Below the pieces are notes generated by a model. It was given only the letters and a program-made list of their open reading frames with translations, had not been told where the DNA came from and did no database searches. Positions 17,296 through 31,718 of a DNA stretch of 64,000 nt are shown piece after piece (position 1 is the stretch's first letter; every line of letters begins with the position of its first letter). The translations under genes were made by a program, and so were the position numbers. The DNA comes from Bordetella sp. BOR01 (GTDB lineage: Bacteria > Pseudomonadota > Gammaproteobacteria > Burkholderiales > Burkholderiaceae_B): NCBI RefSeq assembly GCF_019218885.1, contig NZ_JAHUWT010000003.1:744001-808000 (forward strand). Reading direction: 5' to 3'.

Positions 17296-18039
17296 ATGGC
17301 CCGTCTGCCCCGTTTGTACGCCCCCGGGCTGCCCCAACTGGTGCAGGCCAATTTCGTCCAGCCGCTGGCCGCGCCATCGCAGCCGGCGCCGCAAGACGTC
17401 CTGAATCAACTGGCCACCTGGCTGGGTGATTCCGCCCAGCGGCACCGCGTCGCGGTGCACGGCTGGGTGCTGGCCAACGACCGCATCCTGCTGCTGGCCA
17501 CCCCTGCCGACGAAGAAGGCCTGCCGCGCCTGATGCAGACGCTGGGCCGCAACCTGGCCGCCCGCCTGCGCGGCGGCCGTGTGTTTGCCGGGCGCTACCG
17601 GTCGGCCCTGCTCGAACCCGGCGTATGGGTGCTGCCCGCGCTGGTCTGGCTGGAAACCTATCCGGTGCGTAGCGGCAGCGCGCACGACCCCGATTCCTGG
17701 CCCTGGTCATCGGCCGGCAGCCACACCGGCAACACGGCGGCGGCCGCCCCGCCATCGCCATGGCAGTCCGACCACGCCGATTACTGGGCGTGCGGCAATA
17801 CGCCATTCGATCGCCAGGCCAACTATCGCCGCCGCCTGCAAGAAGGGCTGTCGCGCGAACAAAGCCAACGCATCGACCAGGCCGTGTCGGGCCAGTGGGC
17901 CTTGGGCGGGCCCGCGTTCATTGCCAGCCTGGCCCATACCGCCAGCCGCCGCGTGGCTCCCGGCCAGCGGGGCCGGCCGCGCAAGAAACCCGTCGAACCC
18001 CAAGCCGGCATCGAACCCAACGGCACCCCCGGCACCTGA
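17296..18039 (+). CDS. Transposase-like (Y1_Tnp/RAYT-related) protein with degenerate HUH motif
   Basis: This 247-aa protein resembles REP-associated tyrosine transposases, seen in VFAGRYRSALLEPGVW and WLETYPVRSGSAHDPDSWPWSS. The segment that should read M-P-N-H-V-H instead reads GWVLANDRILLL, so both metal-binding histidines are absent. It is unlikely to transpose and may be domesticated or decaying. The C-terminus is basic (RGRPRKKP). The ATG at 17296 is preferred over an upstream in-frame codon at 17269. It lies directly upstream of gltBD, separated by an AT-rich region with short repeats. Confidence 0.7.
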   Translation: MARLPRLYAPGLPQLVQANFVQPLAAPSQPAPQDVLNQLATWLGDSAQRHRVAVHGWVLANDRILLLATPADEEGLPRLMQTLGRNLAARLRGGRVFAGRYRSALLEPGVWVLPALVWLETYPVRSGSAHDPDSWPWSSAGSHTGNTAAAAPPSPWQSDHADYWACGNTPFDRQANYRRRLQEGLSREQSQRIDQAVSGQWALGGPAFIASLAHTASRRVAPGQRGRPRKKPVEPQAGIEPNGTPGT

Positions 18040-18384
18040 GTTTCCCGGCTCTTCCTTTTTCCGCGATGCAACATGACGCGCTGCCTGCACCATACGTGTG
18101 CACCCATGCGCTGTCGTGCCGTGAATTCGCCACAAAATTATAGGGACGCATTCCGTGCTTTCCACCTAAAAACATAGTGGAATCCACTACGGAGAATTGA
18201 CACCTTTCATCAATCCTTTGATTTAAATATGTTTTTAATGCGTCCCTTTATATTTACATCAACCACTTGATATTTATTATTTAGGGACACACCCTATTTG
18301 TTTTTATTGCGCCCCCTGCCGTGCCGCAGTATCGTCGTGCCCTTGCACTGCAACATTCCGACGCAGGTCACTGCGGAGCGCGCC
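18040..18384 (+). promoter_or_regulatory. AT-rich control region before gltB with repeated TAGGGACRCA motifs
   Basis: No gene is seen here. About 18130-18300 is markedly AT-rich against its surroundings. AGGGACGCATT (18142-18152) recurs inverted as AATGCGTCCCT (18237-18247), and a similar direct copy, TAGGGACAC, is at 18282-18290. Between them TAGTGGA-A-TCCACTA (18175-18189) is a perfect palindrome. A consensus -35 TTGACA (18197-18202) is followed 17-18 bp later by an AT-rich -10 region (about 18220-18229). The gltB promoter is probably here, framed by the inverted repeat. Confidence 0.55.
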
Positions 18385-23121
<4,737 letters not shown>

Positions 23122-23137
23122 GGCCTGAGGATCTACC

Positions 23138-24604
23138 ATGGGAAAAATTACCGGCTTTATGGAATTCCAGCGGCTGCAGGAAGCCTCTGAAGCACCGCAG
23201 AAGCGCCTGAAGAACTGGCGCGAATTCGTCCTGCACCTGAACGACGAACAGTCCAAGCAGCAGGCCGCCCGCTGCATGGACTGCGGCATCCCGTTCTGCA
23301 ACAGCGGCTGCCCGGTCAACAACATCATCCCCGACTGGAACGACCTGGTGTACCGCCAGGAATGGCGTGGCGCGCTGGATGTGCTGCATTCCACCAACAA
23401 CTTCCCCGAGTTCACCGGCCGCATCTGTCCGGCGCCGTGCGAGGCCGCCTGTACCCTTAACATCAACAGCGATGCCGTCGGCATCAAGTCCATCGAGCAC
23501 GCCATCATCGACAAGGGCTGGGCGGAAGGCTGGGTGGTGCCGCAGATGCCGGCGCGCAAGACCGGCAAGAAAGTCGCCGTGGTGGGTTCCGGCCCGGCCG
23601 GCCTGGCGACAGCGCAGCAACTGGCGCGCGCCGGCCATTCAGTAACCGTGTTCGACAAGAGCGACCGCATCGGTGGCCTGTTGCGCTACGGCATTCCCGA
23701 CTTCAAGCTGGAAAAATCGCAGATCGACCGCCGCATCGCCCAGATGGAAGCCGAAGGCGTCGAATTCGCGCCCTCGACCTACATCGGCAACCCGGCCGAC
23801 CCGATAGCCGACGGCCTGACGGTGTGCACGCCCGACTCGCTGCTGGCCGATTTCGATGCCGTGGTCATGAGCGGTGGTTCCGAAACCCCGCGCGACCTGC
23901 CCGTGCCGGGCCGCGAGCTCGATGGCGTGTATTTCGCCATGGACTTCCTGCGGCAGCAGAACAAGGCCGTGGCCGGCGACCGCCTGACCAAGCAAACCCT
24001 GGCCAAGGGCAAGCACGTGGTGGTGATCGGCGGCGGCGACACGGGGTCGGACTGCGTGGGCACCAGCAACCGCCAGGGAGCGGCCTCGGTCACGCAATTC
24101 GAACTGATGCCCCAGCCGCCCGAATCGGAAAACAAGCCGCTGGTCTGGCCGTACTGGCCACTGAAGATGCGTACCTCGTCCTCGCACGAAGAAGGTTGCG
24201 AGCGCGACTTCGCTGTCACCACCAAGCTGCTCAAGGGCAGCAACGGCAAGATCGAGAAGCTGGTTGGCGCGCGGGTCGAATGGTTCAAGGACGAAGCCAC
24301 CGGCCAGATGAAGATGCGCGAGGTCGAGGGCTCGGAATTCGAGATCCCCGCCGACCTGGTGCTGCTGGCCATGGGTTTCGTGTCGCCCGTGCAGAACGTG
24401 CTGGACGCCTTTGGCGTGGATCGCGATGCGCGCGGTAACGTGCGCGCCAACACCGATGACTACCGCACCAGCGTCGACAAGGTCTTCACGGCCGGCGACA
24501 TGCGCCGCGGCCAATCGCTGGTGGTCTGGGCCATTCGCGAGGGCCGGCAATGTGCCCGCGCCGTCGACGAATACCTGATGGGTGCCAGCGAACTGCCACG
24601 CTGA
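23138..24604 (+). CDS. gltD: Glutamate synthase (NADPH), small subunit
   Basis: The 488-aa small subunit takes electrons from NADPH through FAD and passes them to GltB. The N-terminus has Cys motifs for two [4Fe-4S] clusters ([14 protein letters not shown] and CPAPCEAAC). An FAD-binding motif [14 protein letters not shown] lies near residue 150 and an NADPH-binding motif GGGDTGSDC near residue 300. Length is normal. It shares an operon with gltB and is followed by a terminator. Confidence 0.97.
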   Translation: MGKITGFMEFQRLQEASEAPQKRLKNWREFVLHLNDEQSKQQAARCMDCGIPFCNSGCPVNNIIPDWNDLVYRQEWRGALDVLHSTNNFPEFTGRICPAPCEAACTLNINSDAVGIKSIEHAIIDKGWAEGWVVPQMPARKTGKKVAVVGSGPAGLATAQQLARAGHSVTVFDKSDRIGGLLRYGIPDFKLEKSQIDRRIAQMEAEGVEFAPSTYIGNPADPIADGLTVCTPDSLLADFDAVVMSGGSETPRDLPVPGRELDGVYFAMDFLRQQNKAVAGDRLTKQTLAKGKHVVVIGGGDTGSDCVGTSNRQGAASVTQFELMPQPPESENKPLVWPYWPLKMRTSSSHEEGCERDFAVTTKLLKGSNGKIEKLVGARVEWFKDEATGQMKMREVEGSEFEIPADLVLLAMGFVSPVQNVLDAFGVDRDARGNVRANTDDYRTSVDKVFTAGDMRRGQSLVVWAIREGRQCARAVDEYLMGASELPR

Positions 24605-24632
24605 AGCCGCCGGCATCTATCACCTGCCCCAC

Positions 24633-24660
24633 GCCGGGTTCCTTGGAACCCGGCGCTTTT
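24633..24660 (+). terminator. Rho-independent terminator of gltBD
   Basis: GCCGGGTTCC (24633-24642) and GGAACCCGGC (24645-24654) form a long GC-rich stem ending in a small loop, followed by GCTTTTATTT. It lies 28 bp after gltD and fits an intrinsic terminator. Confidence 0.85.
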
Positions 24661-24770
24661 ATTTCCATTTCTAACTAATAACCCTACTGCTGACATGGAT
24701 CAAGCCAGCCCGCGGGCTGGCCTGCGAACCTTCCAGGTGCCGACATGTGTCGGTTACGGAGAAGAGCCTC

Positions 24771-25397
24771 ATGTCATTACGTACTATCCTGGCCGCCACG
24801 CTGTGCGTGGCCGGCCTGGCTGCCGCCCCCGCCTATGCCCACGAGGCGGGCGACTGGCTGTTCAAGCTGGGCGTCACCCAAGTCAATCCCAAGTCCGGCA
24901 ACGGCAGCGTACTGGGCGGCGCCGTCGACCTCGATATCGACAGCAGTGTGCGCCCCAGCTTTACCATTACCTACATGGCCACGCGGCATGTGGGCATCGA
25001 ACTGCTGGGCGCCTGGCCCTTCGAGCACGATGTCCGCGGCAGCGGCGGCCTGGGCAAGATCGGCAGCACCAAGCACCTGCCGCCCACCCTCAGCCTGCAA
25101 TGGCACTTCCTGCCCGACGGCACCGTCCAGCCTTATGTGGGTGTCGGCCTGAACTACACGCACTTCTTCGACACCCAGACGCACGGCGCGCTCAGTGGAT
25201 CGGACCTGAAGCTGGGCGATTCCTGGGGCCTGGCCGGGCAACTGGGCGTCGACATCAAGCTCAGCGAGCGTTGGTTCATGAACGCCGACCTGCGCTATAT
25301 CGATATCTCGTCGAAAGTGAAGCTGGACGGCCAGCGTATCGGCACGACCCGCATCGACCCGTGGGTGGCCACCGTGGGCGTGGGGTACCGCTTCTAG
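24771..25397 (+). CDS. ompW: OmpW-family outer membrane protein
   Basis: This 208-aa protein is predicted to form a small eight-stranded outer-membrane barrel. A signal peptide ends at AYA-HEAG (about residue 24). OmpW features include GDWLFKLGVTQVNPKSG, QPYVGVGLNYTHFF and a C-terminal strand ending VGVGYRF with terminal Phe. The ATG at 24771 has GGAGAAG upstream; an earlier in-frame GTG at 24747 is less likely. The leader contains two palindromes (CCAGCCCGCGGGCTGG at 24706-24721 and CCGACA-TG-TGTCGG at 24740-24753). Its stop overlaps the end of the convergent lysR gene by 4 bp. Confidence 0.92.
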   Translation: MSLRTILAATLCVAGLAAAPAYAHEAGDWLFKLGVTQVNPKSGNGSVLGGAVDLDIDSSVRPSFTITYMATRHVGIELLGAWPFEHDVRGSGGLGKIGSTKHLPPTLSLQWHFLPDGTVQPYVGVGLNYTHFFDTQTHGALSGSDLKLGDSWGLAGQLGVDIKLSERWFMNADLRYIDISSKVKLDGQRIGTTRIDPWVATVGVGYRF

Positions 25398-26269
25398 CCG
25401 GCGACCCGGTCTGGCAGCTCGGCGCGCAGCGCATCGAGCGCGGGCGACTGGTGCCCGCGCCGCCACACCAGCATGGTGCGCGCCCGGGCCAGGGGCAGCG
25501 GCAGGGCACACACCCGCAGCGTCGCCCCGGCCTGCAATACGCCCAGCACCGAGCGCGGCACGACGGCCACGCCAGCCCCCGCGGCCACGCAGGCCACGAT
25601 GGCGTGATACGAGGCAAATTCCATGATACGGCCCGCCGCCACGCTTTCCTGGGCCAGCCAGGCCTCGAGAATGCGCCGGTACGAGCAACCCGTGCTGAAG
25701 GCGATCAGGGTGGTATCGCGCAGGTCTTGCGCCCTGGTTACCGGCGCACCTGCCAGGGGCGAAATCAACACCAGGTCTTCGGTGAACGCGGGCACCCCGT
25801 CCAGGCCGTCTTCGGCATAGGGCTGGGCCACGAAGGCCGCTTCGATTTCGCCGCTGTGTACCTTGTTGACCAATCCGCCGCTGGTTCCCGATACCAATTC
25901 GATGCGCACCTGCGGCCAGGCACCGTGGTAGGCCGCCAGGATGGGTGGCAGCCGGGCTGCGGCCGTGCTTTCCATGGTGCCCACGCGCAACAGGCCGCGC
26001 GGTGTTCCGTCGCGCAGCGCCGCCTGGGCCTCGTCGGACAGGCGCAACAGGCGCTCGGCGTAATCGAGCAGCAGGCGGCCCTGGGCCGACAACACCAAGC
26101 GGCGGTTCTGGCGCTGGAATAGCGTGGTGCCCAGCCCGGCCTCGAGCTGACGCAGCCGGGTGGATACATTGGACTGCACCCGATTCAAATGCGCGGCGGC
26201 GCGCGCGACCCCGCCACGCTCGGCCACGGCCTTGAATATCTGCAGTGCATCCAGGTCCAAGTTTCTCAT
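25394..26269 (-). CDS. LysR-family regulator next to a YbfB-type MFS gene
   Basis: This 291-aa regulator has an N-terminal winged helix-turn-helix (LQIFKAVAERGGVARAAAHL..SNVSTRLRQLE) and a C-terminal LysR effector-binding domain (about residues 90-290). It resembles the PtrR/YneJ-like subgroup, but the effector cannot be read. It is divergent from the MFS transporter gene with 64 bp between the starts, the classic layout for a LysR regulator and its target. The AT-rich gap contains the palindrome ATGATCAT (26314-26321). Confidence 0.93.
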   Translation of the reverse strand: MRNLDLDALQIFKAVAERGGVARAAAHLNRVQSNVSTRLRQLEAGLGTTLFQRQNRRLVLSAQGRLLLDYAERLLRLSDEAQAALRDGTPRGLLRVGTMESTAAARLPPILAAYHGAWPQVRIELVSGTSGGLVNKVHSGEIEAAFVAQPYAEDGLDGVPAFTEDLVLISPLAGAPVTRAQDLRDTTLIAFSTGCSYRRILEAWLAQESVAAGRIMEFASYHAIVACVAAGAGVAVVPRSVLGVLQAGATLRVCALPLPLARARTMLVWRRGHQSPALDALRAELPDRVAG

Positions 26270-26333
26270 TTCAAGAATTTCTGTTCTTTATTATTCACTT
26301 TTAATGATCATAATACCCGCCTAGACTGGTGTC

Positions 26334-27515
26334 ATGTCAACAGCCTCTATCCCCCGCCCATCCTTGCCTTTGCTTCTGGCCTGGCCCGGCCTGCTTGCCC
26401 TGGCGGTAGCCATGGGCATTGGCCGGTTCGCCTTCACGCCGCTGTGGCCGTTGATGGCGCAAGACGCCGGCCTGAGCCTCGCACAGGGCGGCTGGCTGGC
26501 CTCGGCCAACTATGCCGGTTACCTGCTGGGCGCACTGGCTGCCGTGGCGTTTCCCATCCGGCGCCTGCGCGCCGGGCTGCTGGGCAGCCTGGCCGCCGCC
26601 GGCCTGCTGACCCTGGCCATGGGCCTGCTCGAGGGCATGGCAGCCTGGTTGGCGCTGCGCCTGGCAGCCGGCTACGCCAGTGCCTACACCTTTATCTGTG
26701 TGGCCGCCTGGCGCCCCGTGCCGGCCGGCGACCCGCGTGAAGGGCTGGTCATGAACTGGACCTACGCCGGCGTCGGCATGGGTATCGCGGCCAGCGGCCT
26801 GGCCTGCCTGGCGCTGATGCAGCACGGCGCCAGTGCCGATACCAGTTGGCAGGCGCTGGGTATGCTGGCGCTGGCGGCCGGTGCCCTGGTGGCCGTCGCC
26901 GCGGGGCGTTCGCCCGCCCTGGTGGCCCGGCCGGCACCGATTGCCGATCCCGCCCAGGCCACCCGGGCCGCCACGCAGGGCGAACGCGGCGCGCGATGGC
27001 TGGTGCTGCACTATGGAATGTTCGGGCTGGGCTATATCGTGCCAGCCACCTTCCTGCCGGCCATGGCCAAGGCCCAGGTGCCCGATCCCGCCATATTCGG
27101 CTGGGTATGGCCCTGCTTCGGCGCGGCGGCGGCCGTATCCTGCCTGCTGGCACCCCGGCTGGCGCGCGGTCGCGACGAGCGCCGCATCTGGCGCGCCGCC
27201 CAGTTGATCATGGCGGCCGGCATGGCGGCCCCGGCACTGCTGGACTCGCTGGGGGCGATCGCCCTGGCCGCGCTACTGGTGGGCGGCACATTCGTGGTCA
27301 TCACCCAGGCCGGCATCCAGGCCGCCCGCCGCGGCGCCGGCGGCAACGCGGCCCGCGCCGCGGCCGCCATGACGGCCGCCTTCGCCCTGGGCCAGATCCT
27401 GGGGCCGCTGGCCGCGGCATGGGCCGCCCGCCATGGGATCGGGCTGCCTGCCGTACTGGGCACCAGCGCCGTGCTGCTGGCGGCCAGCGCGCTGGCCATC
27501 CCGCAACGGGCATAA
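26334..27515 (+). CDS. YbfB/YjiJ-family MFS transporter
   Basis: This 393-aa inner-membrane transporter has about 12 hydrophobic segments. The N-terminal motif AMGIGRFAFTPLWPLM is the hallmark of the YbfB/YjiJ family. ASANYAGYLLGALAA lies in helix 2. Substrate is unknown for this family. It is divergent from a LysR regulator that probably controls it. The following binding-protein gene starts 40 bp downstream. Confidence 0.9.
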   Translation: MSTASIPRPSLPLLLAWPGLLALAVAMGIGRFAFTPLWPLMAQDAGLSLAQGGWLASANYAGYLLGALAAVAFPIRRLRAGLLGSLAAAGLLTLAMGLLEGMAAWLALRLAAGYASAYTFICVAAWRPVPAGDPREGLVMNWTYAGVGMGIAASGLACLALMQHGASADTSWQALGMLALAAGALVAVAAGRSPALVARPAPIADPAQATRAATQGERGARWLVLHYGMFGLGYIVPATFLPAMAKAQVPDPAIFGWVWPCFGAAAAVSCLLAPRLARGRDERRIWRAAQLIMAAGMAAPALLDSLGAIALAALLVGGTFVVITQAGIQAARRGAGGNAARAAAAMTAAFALGQILGPLAAAWAARHGIGLPAVLGTSAVLLAASALAIPQRA

Positions 27516-27555
27516 TGAGCCGGTTCCGCGCAACATCAGAAAGAGGAATCCGCGC

Positions 27556-28539
27556 ATGAAACCGCTACGCCCGCTGCTGGCCGGCCTGCTGGCCGCCGCC
27601 GTGGCCGGCCCCCTGCCGGCCCACGCCCAGGATGCCGCCGATTGGCCGTCCAAGCCCATTACCCTGATCGTGCCCTACGCGCCGGGCGGCTTCGCCGACA
27701 CGCGCGTACGGCTACTGGCGCGCAAACTGGCCGATTCGCTGAAGCAGACGGTGGTGGTCGAGAACAAGGCCGGCGCCGGCGGCGTGATAGGCACCAACCT
27801 GATCGCCAAGGCCGCCCCCGACGGCTACACCATCGGTACCGGCAATCTGGCCCCGATGGCCGTCAATCCCACCCTGATGCCGGACATTCCCTACCAGGCC
27901 GCCCAAGACCTGGCACCGATCATCCTGATCGAGAACAGTCCGCTGGTACTGAGCGTGAACAACTCGCTGCCGGTAAAGAACCTGCAAGAACTGATCGCCC
28001 TGGCCAAGAAAGAACCCGGCAAGCTGACGTTCGGCTCGTCCGGCGTGGGCGGGGCGCACCACCTGTCGGGCGAAATGTTCCGCGAACAGGCAGGCATCGA
28101 CATCGTCCACGTTCCGTACAAGGGCGGCAGCCTGGCGGCCACGGACCTGATGGGCGGCCATATCTCGATGATGTTTGAAATGGGCTATTCGGCGCTGCCG
28201 GCCATCCGCGGCCAGAAAGTGCACCCCATTGCCGTCACCTCGTCCAAGCGCCTGGCCGTGCTGCCCGACGTGCCCACCCTGGCCGAGGCCGGCCTGCCCG
28301 GCTTCGAGTCGTACAACTGGCAGGGCATCGTGGCGCCGGCCGGCACCCCCGCCCCCATCATCGCCAAGCTGAACAGCGAGTTCAACCGCATCCTGCAAGA
28401 TCCCGAGGTGCAGAAGGCCATAGCCGACACAGGCAGCCAGGCGGGGGGCGGCGCTCCGGAAGAATTCGGGGCCTTCATCGCCAGTGAAACCGACAAATGG
28501 GCGCAAGTGATCAAAAAAGGCAACATAACGCTGCAATAA
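27556..28539 (+). CDS. Bug-family tripartite tricarboxylate transporter substrate-binding protein
   Basis: This 327-aa periplasmic binding protein has a signal peptide cut near AHA-QDAADWP. Typical Bug motifs are WPSKPITLIVPYAPGGFADT, VVENKAGAGGVIG, and NWQGIVAPAGTPAPI near the C-terminus. Bug proteins are massively duplicated in Bordetella and bind small carboxylates. No TctA/TctB partners are nearby, so this is an orphan receptor. The ATG at 27556 fits the signal peptide; the longer open frame from 27433 is a shadow of the MFS gene. Confidence 0.93.
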   Translation: MKPLRPLLAGLLAAAVAGPLPAHAQDAADWPSKPITLIVPYAPGGFADTRVRLLARKLADSLKQTVVVENKAGAGGVIGTNLIAKAAPDGYTIGTGNLAPMAVNPTLMPDIPYQAAQDLAPIILIENSPLVLSVNNSLPVKNLQELIALAKKEPGKLTFGSSGVGGAHHLSGEMFREQAGIDIVHVPYKGGSLAATDLMGGHISMMFEMGYSALPAIRGQKVHPIAVTSSKRLAVLPDVPTLAEAGLPGFESYNWQGIVAPAGTPAPIIAKLNSEFNRILQDPEVQKAIADTGSQAGGGAPEEFGAFIASETDKWAQVIKKGNITLQ

Positions 28540-28640
28540 CGTCACGATCGGACACATCAGCGACGACACAAGGGCACGATACAATGGCCGTCCCTGCCCG
28601 GGGTCTGCCCTTTGCGACCCCGGCTCCATTTTCATTGCCT

Positions 28641-29474
28641 ATGCCCGAAAACACTGCCAGCAGCTCGGACCTTGCCTTGTCTCTCGACGGGGTGGCGCTT
28701 GGCTATGGCGATTTCACGGTATTGCAAGACATCAGCATGGCCGTCAAACCGGGCCAGGTCGTGGCCGTCATGGGCGGCTCGGGCTCGGGCAAGACCACGC
28801 TGCTGCGTGCGGCCACCGGCCAGTTGCGGGCCCTGCGCGGGCAAGTGCGGGCCTTTGGCGCTGATGTCGGCCAGGCCAGGGGCGACAGCCTGCAGGCATT
28901 GCGCAAGCGCATGGGCGTGCTGTTCCAGCAGGGCGCGCTGTTCACCGACCTGAACGTCTTCGAAAACGTCGCCTTCCCCCTGCGCGAACACACTCGCCTG
29001 ACCGAAGCCGAAGTCACCGAACGGGTGCTCGACAAGCTCGATGCGGTTGGCCTGCGCGCCGCTGCGCACCTGCGGGTGGCCGAGATCTCAGGAGGCATGG
29101 CGCGGCGCGTGGCGCTGGCGCGCGCCGTGGTGCTGGAACCCGAACTCATTCTGTACGACGAACCCTTCGCCGGACTGGACCCGATCTCGATGGGCATCAC
29201 CGCCCGCCTGATCCGCGACCTGGCCGACCGCCTGCATTGCGCATCGGTGCTGATCACGCACGATGTACAAGAATCTTTCGCGATCGCCGATCAGGTCTAC
29301 CTGGTGGGGCAGGGCCGGCTGGTAGCCGCCGGCACGCCGCAAACGCTGGCCGACTCGCAAGACCCTTACGTCAAGCAGTTCCTGCGCGGCGAGCCCGACG
29401 GTCCGGTGGCCTTCCAGTATCCCGACACCCCCGCCTTCCAGGCCTGGCTGGCCCGACAAGGACGCAAAGCATGA
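28641..29474 (+). CDS. mlaF: Mla phospholipid transport ATP-binding protein
   Basis: MlaF energises the Mla system that moves phospholipids between the inner and outer membranes. The 277-aa ATPase has Walker [10 protein letters not shown], signature [13 protein letters not shown], Walker [14 protein letters not shown] and the switch His in VLITHDVQ. An in-frame ATG at 28584 would add 19 residues; TACAAT at 28580-28585 looks like a -10 element, which favours 28641, but the start is uncertain. It overlaps mlaE by ATGA. Confidence 0.92.
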   Translation: MPENTASSSDLALSLDGVALGYGDFTVLQDISMAVKPGQVVAVMGGSGSGKTTLLRAATGQLRALRGQVRAFGADVGQARGDSLQALRKRMGVLFQQGALFTDLNVFENVAFPLREHTRLTEAEVTERVLDKLDAVGLRAAAHLRVAEISGGMARRVALARAVVLEPELILYDEPFAGLDPISMGITARLIRDLADRLHCASVLITHDVQESFAIADQVYLVGQGRLVAAGTPQTLADSQDPYVKQFLRGEPDGPVAFQYPDTPAFQAWLARQGRKA

Positions 29475-30259
29475 CCGGGCCGACGCAAGCGCTGGGCGCA
29501 TTGGGCCGCTGGGTGCTCACCCAGGTCAGCGGCGTGGGCTTCTTCACCCGTTTCCTGGGTGGCCTGCTGGCGCGCAGCGGCATCGCCGTATCGCGCCCCC
29601 GGCTGGTATCCCAGCAGGTGCACTTCATCGGCAACTATTCGCTGCTGATCATCATCGTTTCCGGCATGTTCGTGGGTTTCGTGCTGGGACTGCAGGGCTA
29701 CTACACCCTGAACCGCTACGGGTCCGAAGAGGCCCTGGGCCTGCTGGTGGCCTTGTCGCTGGTGCGCGAACTGGGTCCGGTGGTCACGGCCTTGCTGTTC
29801 GCCGGGCGTGCCGGCACCTCGCTCACCGCCGAGATCGGGCTGATGAAAGCGGGCGAACAACTGGCCGCCATGGAAGTCATGGCGGTCGACCCCATGCGAC
29901 GCGTGCTGGTGCCGCGCTTCTGGGGCGGCATCATCGCCATGCCGGTGCTGGCCGCCGTGTTCTCCATGGTCGGCATCCTGGGCGGCTGGGTGGTGGGCGT
30001 GCTGCTCATCGGCGTCGACGCCGGCGCTTTCTGGTCGCAAATGCAAAGCGGCGTGGATGTCTGGGACGACGTCGCCAACGGCGTCCTGAAAAGTCTGGTG
30101 TTCGGCGTTACCGTGACCCTGGTCGCGCTGTACGAGGGCTGGCAGGCGCGGCCCACGCCCGAGGGCGTGGCGCGCGCTACCACGCGCACCGTGGTGGTGG
30201 GCTCGCTGGCGGTGCTGGGCCTCGATTTCCTACTTACCGCCCTGATGTTTGGCAATTGA
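29471..30259 (+). CDS. mlaE: Mla phospholipid transport permease
   Basis: This 262-aa inner-membrane permease (MlaE/YrbE fold) is part of the MlaFED complex. Visible motifs include [40 protein letters not shown] and [20 protein letters not shown], all characteristic of the family. The ATG overlaps the mlaF stop, so the two are translationally coupled. mlaD follows after 12 bp. Confidence 0.95.
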   Translation: MTGPTQALGALGRWVLTQVSGVGFFTRFLGGLLARSGIAVSRPRLVSQQVHFIGNYSLLIIIVSGMFVGFVLGLQGYYTLNRYGSEEALGLLVALSLVRELGPVVTALLFAGRAGTSLTAEIGLMKAGEQLAAMEVMAVDPMRRVLVPRFWGGIIAMPVLAAVFSMVGILGGWVVGVLLIGVDAGAFWSQMQSGVDVWDDVANGVLKSLVFGVTVTLVALYEGWQARPTPEGVARATTRTVVVGSLAVLGLDFLLTALMFGN

Positions 30260-30271
30260 TACGGATTCATC

Positions 30272-30748
30272 ATGTCACGTGAAAAAACCGATTTCTGGGT
30301 AGGGCTCTTCGTGCTGCTGGGCGCTGCCGCGCTGGTCTTCCTGGCCCTGCGGGCAGGCAACCTCAGCAGCTTTTCGTTTGCGCCCACCTACACCCTGACG
30401 GCCAACTTCGACAACATCGGCGGCCTGAAGGCGCGCGCCCCGGTCAAGAGCGCCGGCGTGGTGGTGGGCCGGGTCGGCAACATCAGCTTCGACGACAAGG
30501 TCTTCCAGGCGGTCGTCACGCTGAACCTGGAAGAGGGTTACCAATTCCCCAAGGATTCGTCCGCCTCCATCCTGACCTCGGGCTTGCTGGGCGAACAATA
30601 CGTGGGGCTGTCGGCCGGCAGCGAAGAACAGAACTTCGCCGATGGCGCCAAGATCACCTATACACAGAGCGCCGTCGTGCTGGAACAACTGATCAGCCAG
30701 TTCCTGTACGGTACGGCCGAAAAACAGGGCTCGACACCGGGGAATTGA
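30272..30748 (+). CDS. mlaD: Mla phospholipid-binding protein, MCE domain
   Basis: MlaD forms the hexameric periplasmic MCE ring on the MlaFE complex through which lipids pass. The 158-aa protein has one N-terminal membrane anchor (VGLFVLLGAAALVFLALRAG) and one MCE domain starting YTLTANFDNIGGLKARAPVK. A lipid-facing LLGEQYVGLSAG follows. The length fits single-MCE MlaD. Confidence 0.95.
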   Translation: MSREKTDFWVGLFVLLGAAALVFLALRAGNLSSFSFAPTYTLTANFDNIGGLKARAPVKSAGVVVGRVGNISFDDKVFQAVVTLNLEEGYQFPKDSSASILTSGLLGEQYVGLSAGSEEQNFADGAKITYTQSAVVLEQLISQFLYGTAEKQGSTPGN

Positions 30749-30855
30749 AGCTTTTCCCCGCCGTGCCATCCATAATTCCCCGTTGCCGCGCCTGACTGCC
30801 GCACCCGGCGCACCGAGAACCGACCCGAACCCTTACACCGGGGCCCCGTCCGATC

Positions 30856-31689
30856 ATGAATACGACAACTTCCGCCCGCTTTGCTTTCGCCCTGGCCATA
30901 TGCGCCCTGACGGCGGGCTGCGCCACTCCTGGCGAGCCCGACCCGCGCGACCCCTGGGAAGGCTTCAATCGCGGCGTGTACAAGTTCAACGACACGGTCG
31001 ACCGGGCGCTGCTCAAGCCGGTGGCGCAGGCCTACACCTACGTCACCCCGCAACCGGTGCGCAGTTGCGTGCACAACATGTTCAGCAACGTAGGCGACCT
31101 CTGGGGCGCTGCCAACAGCTTCCTGCAGGGCCGCGGCCACGACTTCGTCAACACCCTGGGCCGCTTCCTGTTCAACACCACCATGGGCATAGGCGGCTGC
31201 TTCGACGTCGCCTCGACCACCGGTGCGCGCAAGATCCCCAACGACTTCGGCACGACGCTGGGCGTATGGGGCTTTGGCCAGGGGCCGTACCTGGTGCTGC
31301 CGCTGCTCGGCGCCAGCTCGGTGCGCGACGGCGTCGGCCTGATCGGCGATTGGCAGGGCGGTATGGTCACCTATTCCAACCCGGGCGCTATCGAAAACAC
31401 CCGGTGGCGCAATTCGCTGTGGGGCCTGGACATCGTCGACACCCGCGCCAGCCTGCTCGACACCACCGACATGGTCGACCGGGTGGCGCTCGACCCCTAC
31501 AGCTTCGTGCGCGATGCCTACCTGCAGCGCCGGGCGGCGATGGTACGCGGCACCGCCACCGGCGACGACAGCCTGCCCGACTACAGTGACGATGACGCAG
31601 CGGCGCCCGCGCCTGCACCTGCGCCCGCCCCTGCGTCGGCTCCGGCCCAACCGGCCGTTCCCGCGCCCAAGGCCGCGCCCACGCCGTAA
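30856..31689 (+). CDS. mlaA: Outer-membrane lipoprotein MlaA (VacJ)
   Basis: MlaA removes mislocalised phospholipids from the outer leaflet of the outer membrane and hands them to MlaC. The 277-aa protein is a lipoprotein: the lipobox LTAGC puts the lipidated Cys near residue 22. The MlaA core has DPWEGFNRGVYKFNDTVDRA and NDFGTTLGVWGFGQGPYLVL. The C-terminal tail is rich in Ala and Pro and low in complexity. Here mlaA lies inside the mla operon, as is usual in Burkholderiales but not in E. coli. Confidence 0.95.
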   Translation: MNTTTSARFAFALAICALTAGCATPGEPDPRDPWEGFNRGVYKFNDTVDRALLKPVAQAYTYVTPQPVRSCVHNMFSNVGDLWGAANSFLQGRGHDFVNTLGRFLFNTTMGIGGCFDVASTTGARKIPNDFGTTLGVWGFGQGPYLVLPLLGASSVRDGVGLIGDWQGGMVTYSNPGAIENTRWRNSLWGLDIVDTRASLLDTTDMVDRVALDPYSFVRDAYLQRRAAMVRGTATGDDSLPDYSDDDAAAPAPAPAPAPASAPAQPAVPAPKAAPTP

Positions 31690-31718
31690 TGGCGCGCCGC
31701 CCCCCTCAAGGAGTTTTC

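Noticed and set aside
24695-26122. 475-aa open frame on the plus strand
   Set aside because: It crosses ompW and the lysR gene out of frame and carries no motif.
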